Below are positions 1 to 8,500 of a stretch of 12,197 nt of DNA, in pieces. How positions within the stretch are numbered: the stretch's first letter is position 1; the number at the start of each line of letters is the position of its first letter. The position numbers and the translations under genes were made by a program. The DNA is taken from positions 1 to 12,197 of the forward strand of contig JABGQJ010000177.1 of the NCBI GenBank assembly GCA_018648945.1. Reading direction: 5' to 3'. Under the pieces are notes generated by a model. It made no database searches. It was not told where the DNA came from and worked only from the letters and a program-made list of their open reading frames with translations. Source of the DNA: Victivallales bacterium (GTDB taxonomy: Bacteria; Verrucomicrobiota; Lentisphaeria; Oligosphaerales; Lenti-02).

Positions 1-1
1 C

Positions 2-136
2 GGCTTCACCCCCGGTCAGCATTGCGTGGTTACGCGAGCGGGGAACGCACTGCGGATCACCCAGGCAGGCGCGAAGGCCGCCGGCGGCCTCCAGGTCTCG
101 GATCAGGGCACGGTCTACTCAGAACTCGCCCCCTGA
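2..136 (+). CDS. C-terminal end of an unidentified protein (5' end outside window)
   Basis: The first bases read as one open frame of 44 codons ending in TGA at 134-136. It begins GFTPGQHCVV and ends GTVYSELAP. About 80% of the codons end in G or C, like the genes downstream, and the residue pattern alternates as in beta-strands, so this frame is more credible than the overlapping arginine/proline-rich frame. No family can be recognised from so short a piece. It is convergent with the beta-helix gene that ends at 563. A beta-sandwich tail of another secreted carbohydrate-active enzyme would fit the neighbourhood, but that is a guess. Confidence 0.55.
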   Translation, partial: GFTPGQHCVVTRAGNALRITQAGAKAAGGLQVSDQGTVYSELAP

Positions 137-181
137 TTGCCAACGGAACACCCCCTGGCCTTCCCTCGTGGCCGCAGCAAG

Positions 182-216
182 CGGGAGAAGATGCCGGCTG
201 GAAGCCAGCGCTCCCG
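182..216. repeat. Imperfect hairpin A of repeat unit
   Basis: The outer stem is 182-187 with 211-216. The inner stem is 197-201 with 205-209 around a 3-base loop, and an asymmetric internal bulge lies at 188-196. Exact copies lie at 288-322 and 394-428. All three are identical, making this the most conserved part of the unit and suggesting that the hairpin is the element being kept. Confidence 0.7.
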
Positions 217-237
217 GCCATTCCCGTTCCAAGGTAG

Positions 238-258
238 GTGCGCCGGGCCCCGGTGCAC
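238..258. repeat. 21-bp palindrome (hairpin B of repeat unit)
   Basis: GTGCGCCGGG pairs with CCCGGTGCAC around a central C, with one G-T pair at the fifth position. An identical copy lies at 344-364. It is absent from the truncated third unit. The stem would be very stable, but there is no run of T after it on either strand, so a classical Rho-independent terminator is not supported. Confidence 0.7.
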
Positions 259-562
259 TCTTCCGGTTCGGGCCACGCCACCGCAAGCGGGAGAAGATGC
301 CGGCTGGAAGCCAGCGCTCCCGGCCGTTCCCGTTCCCAGGTAGGTGCGCCGGGCCCCGGTGCACTCTTCCGGTTCATCCCACGCCACCGCAAGCGGGAGA
401 AGATGCCGGCTGGAAGCCAGCGCTCCCGGGCACAACCCCGGTTCCAGCAACGACTCTGGCTCGGCAAGGCAGTTCGGTGGATGCGGTCGGAGCGCCAACG
501 GGAGCACCTCTGCGCAGCCAATCCATCCTCAAGCTGCGATGGCCGCGCTTCCTGCCGAAAAC

Positions 563-3500
563 CTACCGATTCTCGTTGGCTCCTGCTGCTGCCGCAGCTG
601 TCGGCAAGGCACCGCGCGCTTTGAAGCGCACCGTGACCTTCTGTCCCTTGGTCAGCTTGAGTTTCTGGGTCACGCGATGATCGTGCGAGGTCCGTGCCAT
701 GCGCTTGCCGGAGACAGCCCGGGCGGGGTTTTCGACGACCCCGGCCTTGCCCCTGGAAACGGTAGTGAAGCGCTGATCGAGAACGCAGTTCCAGCCGGGA
801 ATCCGGCCATCCGCTCCGGCCTCCTCAAAGTCGCCGTTCACCAGTTCGGCGCCGCTGATCTCAAACGCGTCGTAGTAGGTCCACACCAGCGGGTTACCAC
901 CCAGCGACTGGGTGCCCATGAGTTCGAGGGTGACGGTCGCATCCTCCAGAGGCGTGAACTCGAACTGGCACTGGCGCCACTGGTCGCAACGGGCCGTTCC
1001 AAAAGCGGCGACGAGACGGTTCCACTTCTTGGCCCAGCTGGGAGCAGTGGAGCCTGGGCCGGGCGCCATGCGCGGGTTCGTGGCCTTGCGATCTCCCTGG
1101 ATGTCGATGCGCACAGCAGACTCGGCGAAGCCAGGGATGAACGGGACATCGCCAAAGGACCTCAAACAGAGGGCGTATGCGCCCTTCACGTTCCAGGTCT
1201 CGGTGGCGGAGCGCTGCCGCCAACCAAGCCAATGGTTGCCAGTTGGCTTGCGCACCGTAAGGTGGGCCAGGATGGGCCAGTTCGTCTTGTTCGGAGTCAG
1301 ACCCAGGGATGCAAAGGGAATCCGCCACTCGGCTGACCAGGCACCATCCCCAACGCTGGTTGCGGCATAGGTGACTCCCCGTCCGGCCCGCGCGGCACCA
1401 TCTCCGTCGAGTCCCCCGTCAGTCACGCTCGTAAAGGAGCCATCGGCATAGCCGCGCAGAACAGCACAGGGCACGCGAGCCAGAAGCGTGGCGGTTTGGG
1501 CCGGAACAAGCGCCAGCTCAACGCCATCGTCGCGCCCCCAGCGATGGCCTTGGGTCACCGTCTTGCTGGCCCCGTGCGGGATCTGAACGGCGACGCACAG
1601 GCTGGTCGCATCGGTCTCCATCCACACCCGGCCCCCGAAGGGCGCCTCGCGCTCGTTTCTACCCCATTTGACCTCGGGCATCGCGCCCTGCCCTGCCCAT
1701 TCGCCTGGCGCAAGCGCGCCGTCGATCACGATATCCTCGCTCGCGGCCGGAATCGAGAGGACAACAGGCAGCCGGGCGCGGGCCCGGTCCTGGGGCGACA
1801 TGATGCGCGGCATCGGCGAGACGTTGGGGCCGAACTTGACCGCCAGGGTAGCCCGGCGCGGGTCGTCGTAGAGCCCGAACTTCTGGAAGGGGATGGGTTC
1901 AAAGCCAGGGATGTTGGTGTAGATGGGGGCATCGGGACGCAGCCGCAGATCCAGGCTCTCCCGGTCCACAAAGCCAGGATCCGCGTCCAGGTCCACGTTG
2001 TGCTCGATCACGGAGGACTTCTCGATATTGGCCTTGTCGTGGACCCGCATCGGGCCACTGCCCGCCGCGGCGTTGTTCTGGAAGACATTGCCACGGGCAC
2101 AGTGGGCGAGGATCGGGTCCTCATCCAAGGGGGCGAGCAAGCGGGGATAGCGCTTGCGCCATAGGTCGCCAGTGAAAAGACCCATCTTCCTGGCCAGTTT
2201 GGTGAACTGAATGCTATTCCGCCCCTTCTTCACATCGGGGGCGCAGAAGCTGTTGATGCCCCTGCTCGCAAGCATGAACCCGGTATTGCAGTTGATTGCC
2301 AGATTGTTGGTCACGGTGTGGTCCCGGCAGCTCACCACAATCCCGGGGCCTTTGCAGGAGGACAGGATGTTGCCGTGGATCGTGGCACCGGTGGTCTGAT
2401 CGTCCATGTAGATGCCTTTGGTCGCGCTGTGCCCTGGCATCGGCTCGCCGGTGGTGTGGACCAGATTGTACCGCAGGATCGTCCCCCGCTGGCTCCAATC
2501 GTAGTGGCAGGCATAGATGGCGCCGGCATCGTTCGTCGCCAGGCACACGTCGTGGACAATGTTGTACTCCAGGAGGTGGTCGTTGCCTCTGAAGAAGAGT
2601 CCTTGGTGCTGAGCCTGGTAGATCAGATTGTGACGGATCTTGTTGCCGACCCCATAGATAGCCGCGCCCGGACGGTACGTGTTCACGATCAGCCCAAAGT
2701 CGTGGATGTGGTTGTTCTCGATCAGGTGATTGCCCGGCGTCAACGTCTCGTAGACGCCGCCTCTGGCAATCACCCCGCCTTCGCCGAGGTCGTACAAATC
2801 GCAGCCGATGACCGTGCCATCGCTGCCACCGTCGAGATGGACCGCCGTGCTGCCAAGGTGGCGGAACGTGCAGCCAGACACAGTCACGTTCTCTGTCTTC
2901 TTGAAGATCAGGGCCTGCTCGCGGCAGGCCTCGAACACGAGGTCCTCGAAGCTGACGTGGGCAATGCCCGCAGCGGAAATCAGGCCGTCACCCACAGCGA
3001 TGGTGACCGGGGCCGCCTGCGGCCCGGACGCCGGCCACAGGTAGAGTCGCCGTTTCGCACCATCGATCATCCATTCGCCCGGACGGTCGATCTCGCTGAG
3101 CGCGTTGAAGACGTAGAATGGCCGGCCTGTCTTGTAGCCGAAGTGGTGCGACTTCGGGTCGAGCAGGGAGATCGTCTTGGCCTGGAGGTCGATGGCTTTC
3201 AGGCGCATCTTCTGGTCTGCCCAGGCATGGAACCAGAGGCCGTCGAACCAGAGATCCGGCTCGCCAACCCAGCGAGAAAGGCGCTCGTTCTCATAGCGGA
3301 AAACACCGTCGCCGAAGACCATGCCCACATGCCCCCTCTCCCGGCTTTCCCCCAAGCACTCGCCCATGTTCGTGTAGCTGCCGTTCGGCCAGCGGGCGAC
3401 GGGCAGACGGGCACCGCCCTGGAACAGCGCCAGGGGAAACTCACGCTTGCCCCGGTAGCCGCAACCACCGTTGGCAAACCCCGGGATCGATGCGAGGAGG

Positions 3501-3943
3501 TCGACGGGGATATCGACCCAGACGACTTTGCCCCTCGCCTTGGCATCGAGGCGTTCGAGGATGGCCGGATCGGCGACCGGTTGCCAGGTATTGACCACGA
3601 CCCCGCCGGTCACCGTGGTTGCCCCCCGTTTCCGGGCTCGGTAGACCACCGGGGCGACGACCGTTCCAGAATCCTCGGCTGAGAGCTCGAACACGCGGCT
3701 ACGTTCATGGGTCCCGGGCGCAAGCTCGACCACGACACCGCCCGCCGGCAATCCCGCCTCCTTCTTCAGGTTGCGGATCTCGTCCCGCGCCCGCTCGAGC
3801 GTTCGGAACGGTCTGTCAGCCCGCGTTCCCGGCCAAGCGTCGTTGCCATCGGGGGACACATGGAGTCGTAGCGGTGCGCCCCAGGCCTGCGTGACCAGCA
3901 TGGCAATCGCGAATGGGACAGTGAGCCAAGCGTGTCGTGTCAC
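563..3943 (-). CDS. Secreted right-handed beta-helix glycosidase, GH141-like, with CBM9-like and C-terminal CBM-like domains
   Basis: This protein of 1126 residues starts at GTG (3941-3943), chosen because AGAGGAG lies 6 bases upstream and a signal peptide follows at once (hydrophobic core, then AWGA, about residue 23). The next upstream in-frame start, a TTG at 3974-3976, has no such site. Residues 25-320 match the front part of GH141-type proteins (LHVSPDGNDAWPGT). Residues 325-560 are beta-helix coils rich in N-H/N-L-I turns. Candidate catalytic acids are D472 in DAGAIY and D514/D515 in GIYMDD, by analogy with GH141 fucosidases and xylanases. Residues 735-930 resemble CBM9 (IDGALAPGEW near the start). 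Residues 955-1115 look like a galactose-binding fold, including NGDFEEAG and a KGQKVTVRFKARG strand, and an Ala-rich tail ends the protein. It is divergent from the GH140 gene. The exact substrate is unknown; a generic pectate-lyase-like helix is the main alternative. Confidence 0.85.
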   Translation of the reverse strand: MTRHAWLTVPFAIAMLVTQAWGAPLRLHVSPDGNDAWPGTRADRPFRTLERARDEIRNLKKEAGLPAGGVVVELAPGTHERSRVFELSAEDSGTVVAPVVYRARKRGATTVTGGVVVNTWQPVADPAILERLDAKARGKVVWVDIPVDLLASIPGFANGGCGYRGKREFPLALFQGGARLPVARWPNGSYTNMGECLGESRERGHVGMVFGDGVFRYENERLSRWVGEPDLWFDGLWFHAWADQKMRLKAIDLQAKTISLLDPKSHHFGYKTGRPFYVFNALSEIDRPGEWMIDGAKRRLYLWPASGPQAAPVTIAVGDGLISAAGIAHVSFEDLVFEACREQALIFKKTENVTVSGCTFRHLGSTAVHLDGGSDGTVIGCDLYDLGEGGVIARGGVYETLTPGNHLIENNHIHDFGLIVNTYRPGAAIYGVGNKIRHNLIYQAQHQGLFFRGNDHLLEYNIVHDVCLATNDAGAIYACHYDWSQRGTILRYNLVHTTGEPMPGHSATKGIYMDDQTTGATIHGNILSSCKGPGIVVSCRDHTVTNNLAINCNTGFMLASRGINSFCAPDVKKGRNSIQFTKLARKMGLFTGDLWRKRYPRLLAPLDEDPILAHCARGNVFQNNAAAGSGPMRVHDKANIEKSSVIEHNVDLDADPGFVDRESLDLRLRPDAPIYTNIPGFEPIPFQKFGLYDDPRRATLAVKFGPNVSPMPRIMSPQDRARARLPVVLSIPAASEDIVIDGALAPGEWAGQGAMPEVKWGRNEREAPFGGRVWMETDATSLCVAVQIPHGASKTVTQGHRWGRDDGVELALVPAQTATLLARVPCAVLRGYADGSFTSVTDGGLDGDGAARAGRGVTYAATSVGDGAWSAEWRIPFASLGLTPNKTNWPILAHLTVRKPTGNHWLGWRQRSATETWNVKGAYALCLRSFGDVPFIPGFAESAVRIDIQGDRKATNPRMAPGPGSTAPSWAKKWNRLVAAFGTARCDQWRQCQFEFTPLEDATVTLELMGTQSLGGNPLVWTYYDAFEISGAELVNGDFEEAGADGRIPGWNCVLDQRFTTVSRGKAGVVENPARAVSGKRMARTSHDHRVTQKLKLTKGQKVTVRFKARGALPTAAAAAGANENR

Positions 3944-3949
3944 GGGTAT

Positions 3950-3956
3950 CTCCTCT
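3950..3956 (-). promoter_or_regulatory. Shine-Dalgarno site that fixes the GTG start
   Basis: Read on the minus strand this is AGAGGAG, and 6 bases separate it from the GTG at 3943-3941. The signal peptide directly after the GTG supports this start over the upstream TTG, which lies inside a palindrome. Confidence 0.75.
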
Positions 3957-3969
3957 GGCGTTCCTGTCC

Positions 3970-3983
3970 TTCCCAACTGGGAA
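3970..3983. promoter_or_regulatory. Palindromic operator-like site TTCCCA-AC-TGGGAA
   Basis: Two perfect 6-bp arms are separated by 2 bp, about 27 bp upstream of the GTG start of the beta-helix gene, within its probable leader or promoter. The size and symmetry suit a dimeric repressor or activator site. It could also form a small hairpin in the leader RNA. No regulator gene is in the window. Confidence 0.35.
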
Positions 3984-4193
3984 AGGATCCGATACGAGTC
4001 GGCAGTGACGAAGCCTGATGCGGCCCCACGCTACTCTCGGAAGCACCGCACGACAAGTCTGGGGGCGGCGGCCTCACTTTCATTCACACGCAACGCCCGG
4101 TAGACTACCCGCGAAGTCTGCACAACCCCCGTCAGCAATGGCCTGAGAACCATGGCTGCACCTGGGGAACTCGTAGGAAAAGGGCAGAAGAGC

Positions 4194-5516
4194 ATGGATC
4201 TGCGAATCTCGGAAGACGGGCGACGGATCGAGCGGTCGGACGGGGCCGACTGGTTCTGGCTGGGGGACACGGCCTGGGATCTCTTCGTGCGACTCACATG
4301 CGAAGAAACGGACATGTACCTGGGGAAGCGGCGGGAGCAGGGGTTCACAGTCATCCAGGCGGTCGCCCTCATGGGGTACCACTTGGCATGGAACGCCCCC
4401 AATGCCTACGGTCATCGCCCCTGCGTTGCCGGTGACCCCACGCGGCCGGATACCAGCGGCGAGGAGAACTACTGGACGCATGTTGACCAAGTCATCGATG
4501 CCGCCGATCACCACGGTCTTTACATCGCCCTGCTGCCGGTCTGGGGGACATTCCTCGATGGGCAAAACGGTGCCGAGGTCCCGTTCGACGAGGAAAACGT
4601 GGTCGTCTACGCCCGCTGGATTGCAGAGCGGTACCGGGACCGGCCAAACATTGCCTGGGTGAATGGAGGGGACATTCGAGGCGACAGCCGCCCAGTGATC
4701 GAGGATCTCATAGGGGAAGCGATCAAGGAGGTCTGTCCACACCAGCTCATGACCTATCACCCGCGTGGCGAGAGCGGTTCGAGCATGTGGTTCCACGACC
4801 GGACCTGGCTGGACTTCAACATGTTCCAGAGCGGCCACGGCCGCTTGGGAAACCGCACCGATGCCTTTGTGGATCGCGGTTGGCAGAGACAGCCCGCAAA
4901 GCCTGTCCTGGATGGCGAGCCCTGCTATGAGAAGCACCCGGTCAACTGGAAGCCAGACACCGGGACATTCGACGACCAGGACGTGCGCCAGGCGGCCTAC
5001 TGGTCTCTGTTTGCGGGGGCCTGCGGCCACACCTACGGCCATGTGAATGTCTGGTGCTTCAATGCTCCGCACGAGATGCCGCCACAGACGATGACCGTGG
5101 CAATGGACCATGGGCTGCACTGGCGAAACGAACTGGACAGTGCCGGAGCCCACCAGATGACCCATGTGCGAAATCTGATGGGCTCGCGTCCCCAGGCGGG
5201 TAGAGCACCGGCTCAGGATCTCCTTGTCGGCGAGGGTTCCGGCGAAGGAAGGCTCCGGGCCACGCAAGGGAATGGCTATGCCTTTGTTTACGCCTCTCGG
5301 GGCGGCCTGATCGGGATCGATCTGGACCGGCTCCCCTGGAGCGAACACACCTGTTGGTGGTACAACCCCAGGACCGGGGAAGCCACCCGCGCCGACCAGG
5401 TGAGCAGCACCTTCGCTCCGCCAGGCGTGCCTGAACGGGGCAACGACTGGGTGTTGGTTGTCGACGACCGCTCGAAGCACTACCCACCCCCCGGACAGCT
5501 GCCCGAGACACTGTAG
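4194..5516 (+). CDS. GH140 apiosidase-like glycoside hydrolase (DUF4038 plus C-terminal DUF12904-type domain)
   Basis: This 440-residue protein belongs to the GH140/DUF4038 family, whose known member releases apiose-linked side chains from rhamnogalacturonan II. The hallmark FWLGDTAWDLF is at residues 21-31. The TIM barrel continues with YWTHVD and LLPVWG, then WVNGGDIRGD, whose D160 is the likely acid/base, and VLDGEPCYE, whose E242 is the likely nucleophile (assigned by analogy). Residues 370-440 fit the beta-sandwich often named collagen-binding domain 2, with CWWYNPRTGE. The start at 4194 is chosen because families begin at this first strand (MDLRISEDGR). An ATG at 4152 would add 14 residues and no signal peptide. 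Ribosome sites before both are weak. No export signal is seen, so it probably acts in the cytoplasm. It is the first gene of the plus-strand operon. Confidence 0.85.
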   Translation: MDLRISEDGRRIERSDGADWFWLGDTAWDLFVRLTCEETDMYLGKRREQGFTVIQAVALMGYHLAWNAPNAYGHRPCVAGDPTRPDTSGEENYWTHVDQVIDAADHHGLYIALLPVWGTFLDGQNGAEVPFDEENVVVYARWIAERYRDRPNIAWVNGGDIRGDSRPVIEDLIGEAIKEVCPHQLMTYHPRGESGSSMWFHDRTWLDFNMFQSGHGRLGNRTDAFVDRGWQRQPAKPVLDGEPCYEKHPVNWKPDTGTFDDQDVRQAAYWSLFAGACGHTYGHVNVWCFNAPHEMPPQTMTVAMDHGLHWRNELDSAGAHQMTHVRNLMGSRPQAGRAPAQDLLVGEGSGEGRLRATQGNGYAFVYASRGGLIGIDLDRLPWSEHTCWWYNPRTGEATRADQVSSTFAPPGVPERGNDWVLVVDDRSKHYPPPGQLPETL

Positions 5517-5542
5517 CGGCCCCCAGGCCCGGCCACGACTGC

Positions 5543-5548
5543 AAGGAG
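5543..5548 (+). promoter_or_regulatory. Shine-Dalgarno site AAGGAG for the DUF6067-type gene
   Basis: AAGGAG lies 6 bases before the ATG at 5555. This selects the first of three nearby in-frame ATGs (the others are at residues 6 and 11). It sits inside the 38-bp gap after the GH140 gene, which contains no terminator-like hairpin. Confidence 0.75.
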
Positions 5549-5554
5549 CCAGCA

Positions 5555-8500
5555 ATGGTCCATTCCGCGATGAACCCCCTGGCGATGTCCCGTCTTCTCC
5601 TGTTCCTGCTGGGCGCGGCGGGAACCCTCCGCGCCCAAGTCGCTGGCGCCGATGCGATGGTGTTCCCAGCGGTCGAGCTTCTGGCAAATCCCAGCTTCGA
5701 GACGGTGCAGAACGGTGCCATCCATCCGGAAGGGCATCGCGTGGACGCTGCGTCGAAGGACTTGGTCACGGTGGTCAACGACTACGAGCAGGCGTTTCAT
5801 GGCAGTATCTGCCTACGGGTGGAGAACCCCACGGCGCGTTGGACATGGCTCGGTGCAGACGCGTTCACCCGCGCCCCGCGGGCCGTTCCAGTCAGGCTGA
5901 CGGTCTGGATGAAGGGGCAGGGCTCGGCTCACTTCATGCTGTACTACTACGATCGGCAACTTCTCGGCACACAGAAGTCTCCTGACTTTGCGGTGAACAG
6001 CAAGGAGTGGCAGCTGTACACGTGGGATATGGTCCTCCCCGCAACCTTGGAGAAGGACGGCCAAGACCTGCCTCTGACCAAGGTCGCCCACCACCTTCGG
6101 GTCAAGGGGAACGTGTCTCTCGACAAGCTGTCGTTCGTCAGAACGGCAGACCTACCGCAGGTCGAGCGCCGCGCGTTCCTGGCGAAGGCGGATCCGCGAC
6201 GGCCCCTCCTCACGATCCCCAAGCTCAAGGCGATGCCGGTGATCGATGGGCGCGACTCGGCCGGGGAGTGGGCCGATGCGTCGATGACCACGGGGTTCCA
6301 CGCACTGGGGGAGAACGCCTATGCCGACCAGCAGGCCCAGGTGCAGTTGGGCTATGACGAGGAATGCCTCTACGTCGCCATGCAGTCGAGACGGGGAAGG
6401 GTCCTACGCAACGACACAAAGGTACGCGACAAGCTGTGGTCCAAGCAACACGGGGCCTACGAGATCTGGGCAGAAAGCCCGAAGCACGGCTGGGTACAGA
6501 TTCTGGTCACGGAGTTCGGCGGGATCCTGATGGGGTCCAGAGACAACGCCGTCTCTGCAGGCTCGGCAGAGGTGGATTTCAGGTGCGAGACAAGGGACAG
6601 CGGGGCGATGCAGGGCGGCGTGTTGACCTTTGAGAAGCGAGTGTTCACGGCGGAGTTGCGGATTCCCTTCAAGAGCCTGGGAATGGGCTCGCCCAAAGCT
6701 GGAGACAGACTGAGGATCAACTTCACCAGTGACCTGGCCGTGGATGAGGGATCGCAGCGCAAGGCAACGGACTGGTTGACGTGGTCCCCGCTCGGGCGGT
6801 TCGCGGAGACAGCCGACTATGGGGAGATCGTCTTTGGCGGCTCCGACCTGGCGCTGCGCTTCGCAGCGGTCGGGGATCTGAACAACGCGGGTATCGCCTT
6901 CTCCGGCCAAGTGCGGAATCCCGGCGGCCGCGAGTTGGGAATCGCGAGCCGCGTGGGAACGCGCGGCACGCCACCAAGCAGGACGCTGTTCAGTCAGTAC
7001 ACGGATCTAGCCAACCAGGATGACATGGCTTTCGGGGCGGAAGCCAGCGTGGGAGTCAAGCGCAAGGAGGACCTCCTCTTCCAGGCCAACATCGGCGATC
7101 TGAAGAGCCAGTTGGTCCTGGCGGCCCTCAGCATTCCCTTCGCGCTCAGACCCTCCTTCAGCATCGATGTGGTCCCCGACTATGCCAAGGGCAAGCTGCA
7201 TGTGGGGTTGGATGTGTCCAAGCTCAATGTGCTGCCCGCGACCTACGTGGCTGAGGTAGCAGTCACTGACAAGGCGTCTGAGCACGTCTATGTGAAGACG
7301 CAGATGGCAGCCCGCCGCGGCCAGGCTATGCCGGTGGTGACGCTGGATCTGGCCGAGGTCAACAAGGGCAAGCCTGGGGACTATGTGGTCCAGTGCTTCC
7401 TGTTGGCGACCGCCAAGGGCACGCAGGAGCAGGCACTGGCGGCGACGACAGACTATCTGCGGGTGCCGGACCTCAGGCAGTTTGTCTGGCTCAACAACAC
7501 GTGGGGGATCTCCGACAAAGCCCCGGCACCATGGCAACCGGTAACGGTCGCCGGAAACCAAGTCAAGGTGACGCAGCGAGAGTACCTCCTGTCTGGCAGT
7601 GGCTTGCCCGCCCAAGTGACCGCCCTCGGCGAGCCGCTGTTTGCGCGCCCGCCGGAACTGCGTGCCCTGGTGGATGGCAAACAAGTCAGCTGGGCGTTCC
7701 GCGAGGTGAGGCTGCTCAAGACGACCGATGCGGCGGTCACCTGGGCGATTGAGGGTCGCGGCGGACCTCTGGCGCTCAAGGGAACCGTGCGGGTGGAGTT
7801 CGATGGTTTCGCGCTGTGGCGTGTCGAACTGAGCAGCGAAGTCAAGGCCGTGATCAACCGGCTGTGGCTGGCCTTTCCCTACGCCAAGGACCGCTCCCTC
7901 TATGCTCGGGGTGCCGACTTCCTCACGGAGTTCGGGAGCAAGCACTACTCCTGCCTCTACAACTACCAGGCAGGCCAGGAGGAAGAGATCGTCGTCGCCG
8001 GTCACACGCCGATTTCCCTGCATGGCGGCTGGCCTTGGCCGCAGAAGTTCATGAACAACATCTGGATCGGTGACGATCACCGAGGCCTTGCGCTGATGCA
8101 CGAGAGCGACGAGTTCATGTTCGGTGAACGCTATGTGGAGATCGACCAGCAGGGGGCGGAGAACGTCCTCCGCTATCACTTCATCAGCGAGGACGTGCCA
8201 ATCGGCCCCGCCACTGGTGGCTTCCGCTACGAAACGGCCTACCAGGCCACCCCGGTGAAGCCCCGGCCACCGAACCCAAAGCTGTGGCATGCGGACATGT
8301 GCCCGGACGATCGGGAAAAGCAGGGATTCAAAGAGCGTGTCCACGCCGCACTGTTGTGCTACTGGGCGCTGGACCCCATGTGCTCGGCGACCTTGGCCAG
8401 GAAGTATGCGCCGGCGGCAACGCTACGCAAGATGTACGGTCCCGGGCCCCGACTCACGCCGTACTTCGGGCTCAACTTCGTGAGTGAGAAGGTCCCCGAG

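Larger units (their letters stand above)
181..429. repeat. 106-bp tandem repeat, 2.35 copies, two hairpins per unit
   Basis: Copy 1 is 181-286, copy 2 is 287-392 and copy 3 is broken off at 429 after 37 bases identical to the other two. Copies 1 and 2 differ at 5 of 106 positions (about 95% identity), with no length change. Each full unit holds two potential stem-loops. The first (182-216 in copy 1) has an outer stem CGGGAG/CTCCCG and an inner stem GCTGG/CCAGC closing on AAG. The second (238-258) is a 21-bp near-perfect palindrome, one G-T pair, centred on GCCGGGCCCCGG. The position between two 3' ends suits a REP/BIME-like element or a transcription-ending or RNA-stabilising structure, but no T-tract follows the hairpins. 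I recall similar GGCTGGAAGCC-type repeats in PVC and related genomes; this is memory only. Confidence 0.9.
137..562. other. Convergent intergenic region with repeats
   Basis: These 426 bp separate two converging genes. Positions 181-429 are a tandem repeat (separate entry). Positions 137-180 and 430-562 show no convincing gene, RNA or terminator. The open frames crossing this region on both strands are rich in Arg, Pro, Gly and Ala, repeat with the DNA repeat and match no family, so they are not called. The 133 bp beyond the stop of the beta-helix gene, read in its frame, also give no recognisable domain. Confidence 0.7.
3944..4193. promoter_or_regulatory. Divergent promoter region
   Basis: These 250 bp separate two divergent genes and must hold a promoter for each unless transcription starts elsewhere. 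A perfect 6-bp inverted repeat sits at 3970-3983 on the minus-gene side. TAGACT at 4101-4106 could be a -10 for the plus operon, but the matching -35 (TTTCAT, 4078-4083) is poor. On the minus strand TTGTCG and TAGCGT are 17 bp apart but also weak. I do not call either promoter. Confidence 0.5.

Noticed and set aside
181..429. Possible CRISPR array
   Set aside because: The whole 106-bp unit is conserved, including what would be spacers, there are only two full copies and no cas gene is near.
566..604. Ala-rich end of the beta-helix protein as a sign of a frameshift
   Set aside because: Reading past the stop in the same frame shows no continuation of the sugar-binding domain, so a recent truncating mutation is not supported.
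57..1336. Several open frames across the repeat on both strands
   Set aside because: They exist because the 106-bp repeat lacks stops. The peptides repeat with the DNA in different frames and resemble known annotation artefacts from such repeats.
2318..3682. Open frame of 454 codons on the plus strand
   Set aside because: It is antisense to the beta-helix gene, whose coils and signal peptide are convincing.
4078..4106. Sigma70-like promoter TTTCAT-17-TAGACT
   Set aside because: Only about half the consensus bases match, which is not better than chance for 250 bp, and the lineage's promoter rules are unknown.
4080..5687. Long open frame of 535 codons on the minus strand
   Set aside because: It lies fully opposite the GH140-like gene, which has clear family motifs. 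The translated product is Pro/Val/Gly-rich with no recognisable domain, as expected from GC-rich codons read in antisense.
7007..8344. Open frame of 445 codons on the minus strand
   Set aside because: It is antisense to the DUF6067-type gene, and its His/Arg/Leu-rich product has no known motif.
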